From the NCBI RefSeq assembly GCF_001421165.1, contig NZ_LMKB01000005.1:470223-534222 (forward strand): 64,000 nucleotides of DNA, in the 5' to 3' direction. A program made the position numbers and the translations under genes. Below, piece by piece: positions 7,464 through 14,931 of this stretch. The stretch is from Frigoribacterium sp. Leaf8. Lineage in GTDB: Bacteria > Actinomycetota > Actinomycetes > Actinomycetales > Microbacteriaceae. Under the pieces are notes generated by a model. The model had not been told where the DNA came from, made no database searches, and saw only the letters and a program-made list of their open reading frames with translations. Numbering within the stretch: position 1 is the stretch's first letter; the number at the start of each line of letters is the position of its first letter.

Positions 7464-9064
7464 GCCACGGCCGTCGCGTCGGTCGTGGCCCCGCCCGCGG
7501 CACCGGCCACCGGCTCGTCGGTCGCCCGGGCGGCCGCCTCCCGCTCGGCCGTCGCCGTGATGCGCCGCAGCATGCCCGAGAAGATCACGCCGTGGAACGG
7601 CAGGATCGCGAACCAGTAGAGGCGCCCGCCGAGTCCCTGCGGGAAGAACACCGCGCGTTGGCGGTAGTGCGAGCCGCCGTCGGGACGCGGCTCGACCGTG
7701 AGTTCCAGCCACGCGCCTCCGGGGACCTTCATCTCGGCCCGGAGCCGCAGCAGGTGGCCGCGATCGAGCTTCTCGACCCGCCACCAGTCGAGGGCGTCCC
7801 CGACGCGCAGGGTGGTCGCACTGCGGCGGCCGCGACGGAGGCCCACTCCCCCGACCAGTCGGTCCATCCAGCCGCGGGCCGACCACGCCAGCGGGAACGA
7901 GTACCACCCGTTCTCGCCGCCGATGCTCTCGAGCACCTTCCAGAGCTCGGCGGCCGGAGCGGAGGTGTCGGTCTGCCGGTCGTCGGTGTAGACGATGTGC
8001 CCGGACCAGTCGGGGTCGCTCGGCAACAGGTCGCTCGGCGCGCCGGCGACCGACGAGTCCTGCCAGCTGGTCTCGACGTCGCCGTCCTGTTCACGCTGCA
8101 GGGCGAGGCGGACGGCGCGACGGTAGGGCAGCAGCCCCTCGGCGGGCGGGGGCACGACGGCGTCGATGTCGTGCTCGCGCACGACGCAATCGTATTGCAG
8201 CGACGCGATGATCGGCACGGCGAGGGCGCGGGGCACGGGGGTGACGAGGTTGACCCACTGCGAGGCGAGCCACGGGGTGAAGACGGGGAGGGACGCGATC
8301 GGCCGCTGCTTGAGGCCGGCCTCGAGGGCGTACCCGTTCATCATCTGCCCGTACCGGAGCACGTCGGGACCGCCGATGTCGAAGGTGCGGTTGACGTCGT
8401 CGGGCACGTCGGCCGCCCCGAGCAGGTAGTGCAGCACGTCGCGGACGGCGATCGGCTGGATGAAGTTGCGGACCCACTTCGGTGCCGGCATGTAGGGCAG
8501 CACGTCCGTCAGGTGGCGCACCATCTCGAACGAGGCGCTGCCCGACCCGATGACGACGCCGGCCTGCAGGGCGACGGTCGGGACCCCGCTCGCCAGCAGG
8601 ACGTCGCCGACGTCCTTGCGCGACTGCAGGTGCTTCGACAGGTCGCCCTCGGGGTGCAGTCCGCCGAGGTAGACGATCCGGCGGACACCCGCGTCGCGCG
8701 CCGCGTCGGCGACGGTGTGCGCCGCATCGGCCTCCGCGCGCTCGAAGTCGCCCTTGCCACCCATCGCGTGGGCGAGGTAGTAGACGACGTCGACGCCCTC
8801 CATGGCGGGACGCACCGTCTCGGGGTCGGTCAGGTCGCCCTGGACGACCTCGACGTCGCCGGACCAGGGCACGTCCCGCAGCTTCTCGGGCGATCGCACC
8901 AGCACCCGCACGTCCGCCCCGGCGGCCACGAGCCGCGGCGTCAACCGCCCGCCGATGTACCCGGTCGCCCCGGTCACCAGCACCCGGCGGGAGGCCACGG
9001 CGTGGTCGGTGTCGCTCGTGACGGGGACGCTCGACGGCTCGGCGTCGGGAGTGTTCGCTGACAT
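7460..9064 (-). CDS. SDR family NAD(P)-binding protein with DUF2867 domain
   Basis: A 534-residue two-domain protein. The N-terminal half is an atypical short-chain dehydrogenase/NmrA-like Rossmann domain (VTGATGYIGGRL near residue 31, RSPEKL, YYLAHAM). The C-terminal half (about 310-490) is DUF2867, a helix-grip-like domain often fused to such dehydrogenases. A late hydrophobic stretch (RLYWFAILPFHGVIFSGML) may contact the membrane. It probably acts as an oxidoreductase or NAD(P)-dependent regulator on an unknown ligand. The start ATG follows TAGCTT by six bases (leaderless). It is divergent from deoC with overlapping -10 elements. Confidence 0.82.
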   Translation of the reverse strand: MSANTPDAEPSSVPVTSDTDHAVASRRVLVTGATGYIGGRLTPRLVAAGADVRVLVRSPEKLRDVPWSGDVEVVQGDLTDPETVRPAMEGVDVVYYLAHAMGGKGDFERAEADAAHTVADAARDAGVRRIVYLGGLHPEGDLSKHLQSRKDVGDVLLASGVPTVALQAGVVIGSGSASFEMVRHLTDVLPYMPAPKWVRNFIQPIAVRDVLHYLLGAADVPDDVNRTFDIGGPDVLRYGQMMNGYALEAGLKQRPIASLPVFTPWLASQWVNLVTPVPRALAVPIIASLQYDCVVREHDIDAVVPPPAEGLLPYRRAVRLALQREQDGDVETSWQDSSVAGAPSDLLPSDPDWSGHIVYTDDRQTDTSAPAAELWKVLESIGGENGWYSFPLAWSARGWMDRLVGGVGLRRGRRSATTLRVGDALDWWRVEKLDRGHLLRLRAEMKVPGGAWLELTVEPRPDGGSHYRQRAVFFPQGLGGRLYWFAILPFHGVIFSGMLRRITATAEREAAARATDEPVAGAAGGATTDATAVA

Positions 9065-9070
9065 GGGCCC

Positions 9071-9076
9071 AAGCTA
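9071..9076 (-). promoter_or_regulatory. -10 element (TAGCTT) of the SDR gene
   Basis: Minus-strand hexamer six bases before the ATG at 9064. It shares two bases with the divergent deoC -10. Confidence 0.55.
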
Positions 9077-9080
9077 CGCT
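9075..9080 (+). promoter_or_regulatory. -10 element (TACGCT) of deoC
   Basis: Plus-strand hexamer ten bases before the deoC ATG. It overlaps the minus-strand -10 of the SDR gene at bases 9075-9076, giving a back-to-back promoter pair. Confidence 0.55.
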
Positions 9081-9090
9081 GGACCCCATC

Positions 9091-9819
9091 ATGACTACCC
9101 AGCAGCTCCCCACCGTCTCCGCCGTCGCCGGCATGATCGACCACGCGATCCTCAAGCCCGAGCTCACCCGCGCCGAGGTCGACGCGGCCCTCGACGACGC
9201 CGCCGCGAACCACGTCTTCAGCGTCTGCGTCCGGCCCTCCGACATCGCGCACGCCGTCGAGCGTCTCGAGGGCACCGGCGTGCTCGTCGGCACCGTCATC
9301 GGCTTCCCCCACGGCACGACCTCGACGGCGGCCAAGGCCGCCGAGTCGCGCCAGGCGATCGCCGACGGCGCCGCCGAACTCGACATGGTCGTCAACATCG
9401 GCTGGCTGCGCAGCGGCATGACCGACGAGGTCGAGGCCGACGTGCGCGGCGTGGTCGAAGCGGCGGGCGACACGCTCGTCAAGGTCATCCTCGAGACGGC
9501 CTACCTCGACGACGATCAGATCGTCGCGGGTTCGACGGCTGCCGAGCGCGCCGGGGCCGTCTTCGTCAAGACGTCCACGGGCTTCGCGGGTGGCGGGGCG
9601 ACGCTCCCGCACCTGCGCCTCATGCGCGAGGCCGTCTCCGACTCGGTGCAGGTCAAGGCCTCGGGCGGCGTGCGCGGCCTCGACACCGTGCTCGAGATGC
9701 TCGACCTCGGCGTCACGCGCTTCGGCACGAGCGCCAGCGGCACGATCCTCGCCGACCTGGCGCACCGCCTCGAGACGGGCCGCGCCTCGGGCGCCGGCGA
9801 CGACACGACGTCGTACTGA
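9091..9819 (+). CDS. deoC: Deoxyribose-phosphate aldolase
   Basis: Class I aldolase of 242 residues that splits 2-deoxyribose-5-phosphate into acetaldehyde and glyceraldehyde-3-phosphate in deoxynucleoside catabolism. The Schiff-base lysine is Lys160 in the FVKTSTGF motif. The second conserved lysine lies in VKASGGVRG, the LDMVVNIG block is intact, and the length is normal. The gene is monocistronic: its own short-leader promoter upstream and a strong terminator directly after. No other nucleoside-catabolism gene is nearby. Confidence 0.95.
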   Translation: MTTQQLPTVSAVAGMIDHAILKPELTRAEVDAALDDAAANHVFSVCVRPSDIAHAVERLEGTGVLVGTVIGFPHGTTSTAAKAAESRQAIADGAAELDMVVNIGWLRSGMTDEVEADVRGVVEAAGDTLVKVILETAYLDDDQIVAGSTAAERAGAVFVKTSTGFAGGGATLPHLRLMREAVSDSVQVKASGGVRGLDTVLEMLDLGVTRFGTSASGTILADLAHRLETGRASGAGDDTTSY

Positions 9820-9823
9820 CGAG

Positions 9824-9870
9824 CCGAGGAGGCGCGGGTGACGTCGACGACGTGACCCGCGCCTCCTCGG
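9824..9870 (+). terminator. Terminator after deoC built from two inverted AGGAGGCGCGG copies
   Basis: Perfect 16-bp stem (9824-9839 with 9855-9870) with a 15-base loop. The stem contains the 11-mer AGGAGGCGCGG and its complement. Only five bases after the deoC stop. Confidence 0.8.
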
Positions 9871-9973
9871 GGCCGTCGGGCCGCACCCTCGCACGGTTCG
9901 GCGTCCCACCGTCGACATGCGCCGGACGATCGACTCCTCGGCGCTCGACGCGAGACGCGTGACGCGTGACGCC

Positions 9974-10915
9974 TCAGGCGGTCGGCAGCCCCAGGATCTC
10001 ACGCGTGCGGACGACGTCGGCCCGGATGTGCGCGATCAGGGCGTCGAGCCCCTCGAAGCGCACGTTGCCGCGCACCCAGTCGACGAAGTGGACGGTGACC
10101 TCGAGCCCGTAGAGGTCGAGCGAGACGTCGAGCAGGTGCGCCTCGACCTGCTTGGCCGGCACCCCCTCGAACGTCGGGTTGTTGCCGACCGACACGGCCG
10201 CCGGGTAGAGCGTGTCGCCGACCGAGACCCGGGCGGCGTAGACGCCGTCGGCCGGGACGAACCCCTCGCTGTCGCGGGCCAGGTTGGCCGTCGGGAACCC
10301 CAGCTCGCGGCCCCGCTGTTCTCCGTGGACGACGATGCCGCGCACCGACGGCTCGCGACCGAGCAGGACGCCGGCCTCACGGACGTCACCCGCGTCCATC
10401 AGCTCGCGGATCCAGGTGGACGAGGCTCGGCGGCCGCCACTCGGCCTCACGTCGTCGATCGACACGACCCGGAACCCGCGCGAGGCACCGAGTCCACGCA
10501 GGGTGTCGACGGTGCCGCTGCCGCGCACGCCGAACCGGAAGTCGTCACCCACGAACACGACGCGGGCGTGCAGGGCCCCGACGAGGATGCGGTCGACGAA
10601 CTCGTCGGGCGTCAGCGCCCGCAGCTCGGCGTCGAAGGTGAGCATGAGGGTCGCGGCGACCCCGGCCTCGTCGAGCAGTTCGCGCTTCTGACGGTTGCTG
10701 ACGAGAGCCGTCGGCACGTCGTCGGGTCGCAGGACCGCCAACGGGTGCCGGTCGAACGTGACCACGGTGGACACGAGACCCTCGTCGCGCGCCACCCCCT
10801 CGAGCATGTCGATCACGGCGCGGTGCCCGACGTGGACCCCGTCGAACTTGCCGATGGTGACGGCGCTCGGCCCGAAGTCGGGCGGCACGTCGCCGACCAG
10901 GTCGTAGAACTGCAC
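9974..10915 (-). CDS. ribF: Bifunctional riboflavin kinase/FAD synthetase
   Basis: A 313-residue enzyme that makes FMN from riboflavin and then FAD. The N-terminal nucleotidyltransferase domain shows GKFDGVHVGH and the late SSTWIRELM element. The C-terminal riboflavin kinase domain shows GRELGFPTANL, DGVYAA and NPTFEG. I place the start at the GTG at 10915; the frame stays open further upstream but that part lies in the preceding gene. It begins five bases after that gene ends. No FMN riboswitch is seen upstream. Cytosolic. Confidence 0.94.
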   Translation of the reverse strand: MQFYDLVGDVPPDFGPSAVTIGKFDGVHVGHRAVIDMLEGVARDEGLVSTVVTFDRHPLAVLRPDDVPTALVSNRQKRELLDEAGVAATLMLTFDAELRALTPDEFVDRILVGALHARVVFVGDDFRFGVRGSGTVDTLRGLGASRGFRVVSIDDVRPSGGRRASSTWIRELMDAGDVREAGVLLGREPSVRGIVVHGEQRGRELGFPTANLARDSEGFVPADGVYAARVSVGDTLYPAAVSVGNNPTFEGVPAKQVEAHLLDVSLDLYGLEVTVHFVDWVRGNVRFEGLDALIAHIRADVVRTREILGLPTA

Positions 10916-10920
10916 GCGCG

Positions 10921-11412
10921 CTACCTCGTCGTGCCCGGGTCGCGAGGGACCCCACCGGCCCCCACGCCGTCGGCACCCGCCCCGTCGACCCCCGAGGCGT
11001 CGACGGCCCGGGCCACGCGGCCCTGCCGGCGCAGCCACAGGATGCCGAGCACGGGCAGGACGAGCGGCACGAAGCCGTACCCGCGACCGAAGAACGACCA
11101 CACGGTGTCGTGCGGGAAGAGTTCGGGGTCGAGCACGGTCACGAGACCGATGATCAGGACGCCGGCGAGCTCGAAGCTGATGGTCGCCCAGGCCACGGCG
11201 TACCACCCCTGGCCACGGCCGATGAGGGCCACGGTGGCGACGATGTACACGACGGCCGACAACGCGCTCAGGGTGTAGGCCAGCGGAGCCTCGGAGAACT
11301 GGGTCGCGATCTGGAAGACCGACCGACCGGTGGCGGCGAGGGCGAGGAGGGCGTACACGGCGATGAGGACCCGGCCGAGGCCGACCGCGCGCGTTGACTT
11401 CTGAGTGACCAT
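10921..11412 (-). CDS. Membrane protein of unknown function upstream of ribF
   Basis: A 163-residue protein with four predicted membrane helices (about residues 14-32, 44-64, 71-95 and 108-126) and a Gly/Ala/Asp-rich cytoplasmic tail. I recognise no family. The ATG follows TATCCT by seven bases, so this gene probably starts its own leaderless transcript that continues into ribF. Its position between truB and ribF may be conserved in relatives but gives no functional clue. Confidence 0.75.
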   Translation of the reverse strand: MVTQKSTRAVGLGRVLIAVYALLALAATGRSVFQIATQFSEAPLAYTLSALSAVVYIVATVALIGRGQGWYAVAWATISFELAGVLIIGLVTVLDPELFPHDTVWSFFGRGYGFVPLVLPVLGILWLRRQGRVARAVDASGVDGAGADGVGAGGVPRDPGTTR

Positions 11413-11419
11413 CTCGTCA

Positions 11420-11425
11420 AGGATA
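11420..11425 (-). promoter_or_regulatory. -10 element (TATCCT) for the membrane protein-ribF unit
   Basis: Minus-strand hexamer seven bases before the ATG at 11412, in the 46-base gap after the preceding gene. Confidence 0.5.
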
Positions 11426-11458
11426 GGACTCCGACGCCTCCACCGCCGACCGGGTGGG

Positions 11459-11827
11459 TCAGAGGCCCTGGACGGTCCAGATCTGGAACATCCGGTAGAC
11501 CATCACCGCGATCGCGAACGACGAGGTCGCCAGCACGAGGTTGCTCCAGCGCGTCCGGTCGACGAGCGCCCAGACCGTCGCGAGGGGCGGCAGGAGGATG
11601 GCCGAGACCAGATAGATGTAGAACTCGACGAGGTTGCCCGTCGGTGCGTTGCCGACGAAGGGAGCGACGATCGCGACGACCAGCTGCACCAGCAGGAGCA
11701 GCAGCACGACGGCACCCGTGCCGACGGTGATGTCGTCGGGCTGACGCTTGGCGAAGCAGGCGACCACACAGACGATGCCGGCCACCACGGCCACCACGAC
11801 CTGCACCCAGGTGAACCACTCGATCAT
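11459..11827 (-). CDS. Small membrane protein coupled to truB
   Basis: A 122-residue hydrophobic protein with four predicted helices. It starts at an ATG overlapping the truB stop (ATGA), so translation is coupled to truB. It contains a central LLLLLVQLVVAIVAPF helix and ends MFQIWTVQGL. No family recognised with certainty; similar small membrane proteins sit between truB and ribF in relatives. I see no catalytic motif. Confidence 0.75.
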   Translation of the reverse strand: MIEWFTWVQVVVAVVAGIVCVVACFAKRQPDDITVGTGAVVLLLLLVQLVVAIVAPFVGNAPTGNLVEFYIYLVSAILLPPLATVWALVDRTRWSNLVLATSSFAIAVMVYRMFQIWTVQGL

Positions 11828-12723
11828 GCCTGCACCTCGTCGGTCGGGAAGTTCACGATGGGCTTCGCGGCCCCGCCCCGCACCGAGACCAGGCCGGCGA
11901 GGGCGCCCGTCGGGGTGACCGCGGCGACGGGCCCCGGGGTGTCGGCCAACTCGACGGCCACGCGCTTGCCGTGCCCGAGGTCGACGGCCTCGGCAGCGGT
12001 CATCGACCACTCGGGGAAGAGGGTACGGGCGACGTCGACCGGAGGGAGCAGCGCCGGGGCGACGTCGATGCCCTCGAGGACGGAGGCGCGGGTCACGTCG
12101 AACGGCCCGACCCGCGTCCGACGCAGTGCGGTCAGGTGTCCCCCGACGCCGAGGTCGGCTCCGAGGTCGCGGGCGAGGGCCCGGACGTAGGTGCCGGACG
12201 AACACGAGACCCGCACGTCGAGGTCGCGCACGGGCACACCGTCGACGACGGCGTCGCGTCGCTCGAGCACGGTGAACTCGGAGATCGTCACGTCGCGGGC
12301 CGTCAACTCGACCTCGACCCCGGCACGGGCGAGGTCGTAGGCGCGACGGCCGTCGACCTTGATCGCGCTGACCGTGGTGGGCACCTGGCTGATCGGCCCG
12401 GTCAGTCGCGCGATGCCGGCGTCGACGGCGTCGTCGGTGACGTCTCCGGCCGCGGTCGTCGAGACGACCTCGCCGTCGCTGTCGTCGCTGGTGGTGGAGA
12501 CGCCGAGGCGGATGGTGGCGTCGTAGCCCTTGTCGAGGCCGACCAGGAAGGTCAGGAGGCGCGTCGACGAGTTCAGGCCCAAGACCAGCAACCCCGTGGC
12601 CAGCGGGTCGAGCGTGCCGGCGTGGCCGACCTTGCGCGTGCCCGCGGCCTTCCGCACACGGGAGACCACGTCGTGGCTGGTGATGCCCTGCGGCTTGTCG
12701 ACGAGGAGGAGACCGCTGTTCAC
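11824..12723 (-). CDS. truB: tRNA pseudouridine(55) synthase
   Basis: A 299-residue enzyme that converts U55 of tRNAs to pseudouridine in the T-loop. The catalytic aspartate is Asp39 in GHAGTLDP. The N-terminal LLVDKPQGITSHDVV and the central CSSGTYVRALARDLG motif are intact. The GTG start is six bases after TAACGT, indicating a leaderless transcript. It belongs to the classical infB-rbfA-truB-ribF neighbourhood, here interrupted by mutY and the kinase-like gene. Confidence 0.95.
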   Translation of the reverse strand: MNSGLLLVDKPQGITSHDVVSRVRKAAGTRKVGHAGTLDPLATGLLVLGLNSSTRLLTFLVGLDKGYDATIRLGVSTTSDDSDGEVVSTTAAGDVTDDAVDAGIARLTGPISQVPTTVSAIKVDGRRAYDLARAGVEVELTARDVTISEFTVLERRDAVVDGVPVRDLDVRVSCSSGTYVRALARDLGADLGVGGHLTALRRTRVGPFDVTRASVLEGIDVAPALLPPVDVARTLFPEWSMTAAEAVDLGHGKRVAVELADTPGPVAAVTPTGALAGLVSVRGGAAKPIVNFPTDEVQA

Positions 12724-12729
12724 CTGATG

Positions 12730-12735
12730 ACGTTA
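12730..12735 (-). promoter_or_regulatory. -10 element (TAACGT) of truB
   Basis: Minus-strand hexamer six bases before the GTG at 12723. Confidence 0.5.
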
Positions 12736-12769
12736 GCGCAGCAGGACCGCGACCAAGCCGGGGACGCGC

Positions 12770-13324
12770 TCAGCACGCGTCGTCGAAACGTCGACGGGGG
12801 TGCTCGCGGTCGGAGTTGTCGACGACGGCCGAGGCCCTGGCCCGGGCGTCGAGTCGCGAGTCGTCGGCCGTGACCCACACCCGGTAGTGCCACAGCCCCG
12901 CGAGGCCGGGGCGGGCGAGGTCGGTGCCGTCGACGAGCAGCACCGCGTCGGCGGGGCCCGTGACCCAGGCGGACTCGACCGCACGGTCGGCGTCGGCGTC
13001 CCAGGCCCGGTCGACCCAGCCCGTGCTGCCGCCCATCCGGAACGGCTCGACGAGCACCCGTCGGAAGAGGCTCTCGTCGAGGACCGGAGCGGAGTCACGA
13101 GATGCCCCTGCGGGCCGTTTCTCGAAGCCGGCGAGCGAGGCACGGAACGCCGCTTGGCCCTGCTCGCGGAAGGCCTCGAGGAGGTCGTCGGCGAGACCGG
13201 CCGCACCCGCGCCTCCATCGCTGTCGATCGCGACGAGCACGCGTCCGCGCCCGTAGTTGTGCACGATCTCGGTGGCGAGTTCGCGCAGCGTGTCCTTCTT
13301 GGCAGGGGCCCATCGGGTGGTCAT
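12770..13324 (-). CDS. Uridine-kinase-like protein with a degenerate P-loop
   Basis: A 184-residue protein that follows the fold of actinobacterial uridine kinase-like NTPases: an AID strand into a P-loop, a central FRRVLVEPF region, then AVLLVDGTDLARPGLAGLWHYRVWV. The P-loop reads DSDGGAGAAG at residues 34-43, where active relatives have a GxSGAGKT-type sequence, so the nucleotide-binding Lys and Thr are both Ala (41 and 42). It is probably not a working kinase, or it binds nucleotide differently. The ATG follows TACGGT by six bases. It is divergent from mutY. Confidence 0.75.
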   Translation of the reverse strand: MTTRWAPAKKDTLRELATEIVHNYGRGRVLVAIDSDGGAGAAGLADDLLEAFREQGQAAFRASLAGFEKRPAGASRDSAPVLDESLFRRVLVEPFRMGGSTGWVDRAWDADADRAVESAWVTGPADAVLLVDGTDLARPGLAGLWHYRVWVTADDSRLDARARASAVVDNSDREHPRRRFDDAC

Positions 13325-13330
13325 GAGGCC

Positions 13331-13336
13331 ACCGTA
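13331..13336 (-). promoter_or_regulatory. -10 element (TACGGT) of the kinase-like gene
   Basis: Minus-strand hexamer six bases before the ATG at 13324, in the 68-base divergent region shared with mutY. Confidence 0.5.
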
Positions 13337-13380
13337 CGCCCGACGGCCGGGACCTCGCCGGGCACGCCCTCGACGAGCCG

Positions 13381-13386
13381 TAGGCT
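13381..13386 (+). promoter_or_regulatory. -10 element (TAGGCT) of mutY
   Basis: Plus-strand hexamer six bases before the GTG at 13393. Confidence 0.55.
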
Positions 13387-13392
13387 CGTACG

Positions 13393-14262
13393 GTGAGCAT
13401 CTCCCCCGCCGTGGCCGCCTGGTTCCGCGAGAACGGTCGCGACCTCCCGTGGCGGCGTCCCGGCTTCACGGCCTGGGGCACGCTGGTCAGCGAGATCATG
13501 CTCCAGCAGACCCCCGTGGCCCGCGTCGTGCCACGACTCGAGCAGTGGCTCGACCGCTGGCCCACACCACGCGACCTGGCGGCGTCACCGGCCTCCGAGG
13601 CCGTGCGCGCCTGGGAACGCCTCGGCTACCCGCGTCGGGCCCTGGCCCTCCACGCCGCCGCCGTGGCCATCACCGAGCGACACCACGGGGTCGTGCCGGA
13701 GGACGTCCCCTCGCTCCTGGCACTGCCCGGCATCGGCGACTACACCGCACGGGCCGTCGCGGTCTTCGCCTACGGCCACCGGCACCCCGTCGTCGACACG
13801 AACGTCCGCCGGGTCCTGGCCCGTGCGGTCGAGGGACTCGCCGAACCGTGGGCGCCGAAGGCCTCGCGGGACCTCCCCCTGATGGAGTCGCAGCTGCCCG
13901 ACGACCTCGAGGAGGCGCGGGTCACGAACGCGGGCGTCATGGAGTTGGGTGCCCTGGTCTGCACGGCGCGGTCACCGAAGTGCGACGTCTGCCCGCTGGT
14001 CGATCGGTGCGCGTGGGTGCTGGCGGGTCGTCCTGCGCACACCGGGCCGCGCCTCCGGACCCAGGCCCGCTTCGAGGGATCGGACCGCCAGGTGCGCGGA
14101 TTGATCCTGGCCGAGCTGCGGGCCAGCGACGTCCCCGTCACGGCGGCCGAGATCGCGACCGTCTGGCCGGACGACGTGCAACGCGCGAGAGCCCTCGCCG
14201 GGCTGCTCCGTGACGGTCTGGCCACGGGGTCGCCCGACGAGGGCTATCGCCTGCCCGACTGA
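13393..14262 (+). CDS. mutY: A/G-specific adenine glycosylase
   Basis: A 289-residue base-excision repair enzyme that removes adenine mispaired with 8-oxoguanine. Present are the helix-hairpin-helix LPGIGDYTARAV, the catalytic Asp135 in HPVVDTNV, and the [4Fe-4S] loop with spacing C-x6-C-x2-C-x5-C (CTARSPKCDVCPLVDRC). The IMLQQTPV substrate-recognition motif is intact. At 289 residues it ends soon after the cluster and probably lacks a full C-terminal MutT-like recognition domain, as in many actinobacteria. Leaderless GTG start. Confidence 0.94.
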   Translation: MSISPAVAAWFRENGRDLPWRRPGFTAWGTLVSEIMLQQTPVARVVPRLEQWLDRWPTPRDLAASPASEAVRAWERLGYPRRALALHAAAVAITERHHGVVPEDVPSLLALPGIGDYTARAVAVFAYGHRHPVVDTNVRRVLARAVEGLAEPWAPKASRDLPLMESQLPDDLEEARVTNAGVMELGALVCTARSPKCDVCPLVDRCAWVLAGRPAHTGPRLRTQARFEGSDRQVRGLILAELRASDVPVTAAEIATVWPDDVQRARALAGLLRDGLATGSPDEGYRLPD

Positions 14263-14290
14263 GGCGGGGGCGTCCTGACGGGTGCTCTGG

Positions 14291-14830
14291 CTAGCGGGTC
14301 GAGCCGTCGGGCTCGGTCGATTCGCCTGCGGCGGGTGCCTCGAGCTCGTCGTCCATCGCCAGGTCGTCGTCGAGATCGTCGTCCGCGTCGAGGTCGTCGT
14401 CCGCGTCCAGGTCGCGGGGCTTGACGTACGGGTCGGCGTCGCCGGCGTACTCGGCCGACGAGGCCATGGTCTGGCTCTCGTGGTCGCGCTGGCGAGCTTC
14501 TTGCAGCAGACGGTCGATCGAGGCCGCGTTCTCCGGGAGTGCGTCGAGGATGAACTCGAGGCTCGGGGTGAGCCGCGCGGTGATGTTCTTGCCCACCTCG
14601 CTGCGCAACATGCCGGTCGCCGACTTGAGGGCGGCACCCGTGTCGCGCCGTTCCTCGTCGGTGCCGTAGACCGTGTAGAAGACCGAGGCGTGCTGCAGGT
14701 CTCCCGTCACCTTGACGTCGGTGATCGTCACGAACCCGAGTCGAGGGTCCTTGATGCCGCGTTCGAGACGCCGCGCGATGATCTCGTGGATGCGGTCGGC
14801 CATCTTGCGGGCGCGTTGCGCGTCAACCAT
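14291..14830 (-). CDS. rbfA: 30S ribosome-binding factor A
   Basis: A 179-residue protein of which about the first 115 residues form the KH-like RbfA domain, needed for late 16S rRNA maturation in the 30S subunit (RKMADRIHEIIARRLE, DPRLGFVTITDV, SLEFILD). The remaining 60 residues are a low-complexity acidic tail with DLDADDDLDADDDL repeats, not part of the family core. An AGGAGT ribosome site precedes the ATG. It follows infB after a strong hairpin, so it may be expressed at a lower level than infB. Confidence 0.93.
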   Translation of the reverse strand: MVDAQRARKMADRIHEIIARRLERGIKDPRLGFVTITDVKVTGDLQHASVFYTVYGTDEERRDTGAALKSATGMLRSEVGKNITARLTPSLEFILDALPENAASIDRLLQEARQRDHESQTMASSAEYAGDADPYVKPRDLDADDDLDADDDLDDDLAMDDELEAPAAGESTEPDGSTR

Positions 14831-14874
14831 TGTTCACTCCTGTTCGTGCTGCTCGCCGCCGTGGCGAGAGGGGT

Positions 14875-14910
14875 GAGGCCCCGCCCCGACCGTAGTCGGA
14901 GCGGGGCCTC
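14875..14910 (-). terminator. Hairpin between infB and rbfA
   Basis: A 10-bp perfect stem (14875-14884 with 14901-14910) extended by five more pairs after one mismatch, with a 4-base loop. It lies in the 101-base gap. It may terminate or attenuate the nusA-ylxR-infB transcript before rbfA. Confidence 0.65.
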
Positions 14911-14931
14911 GTGTACTGCGACGACGCCGGG

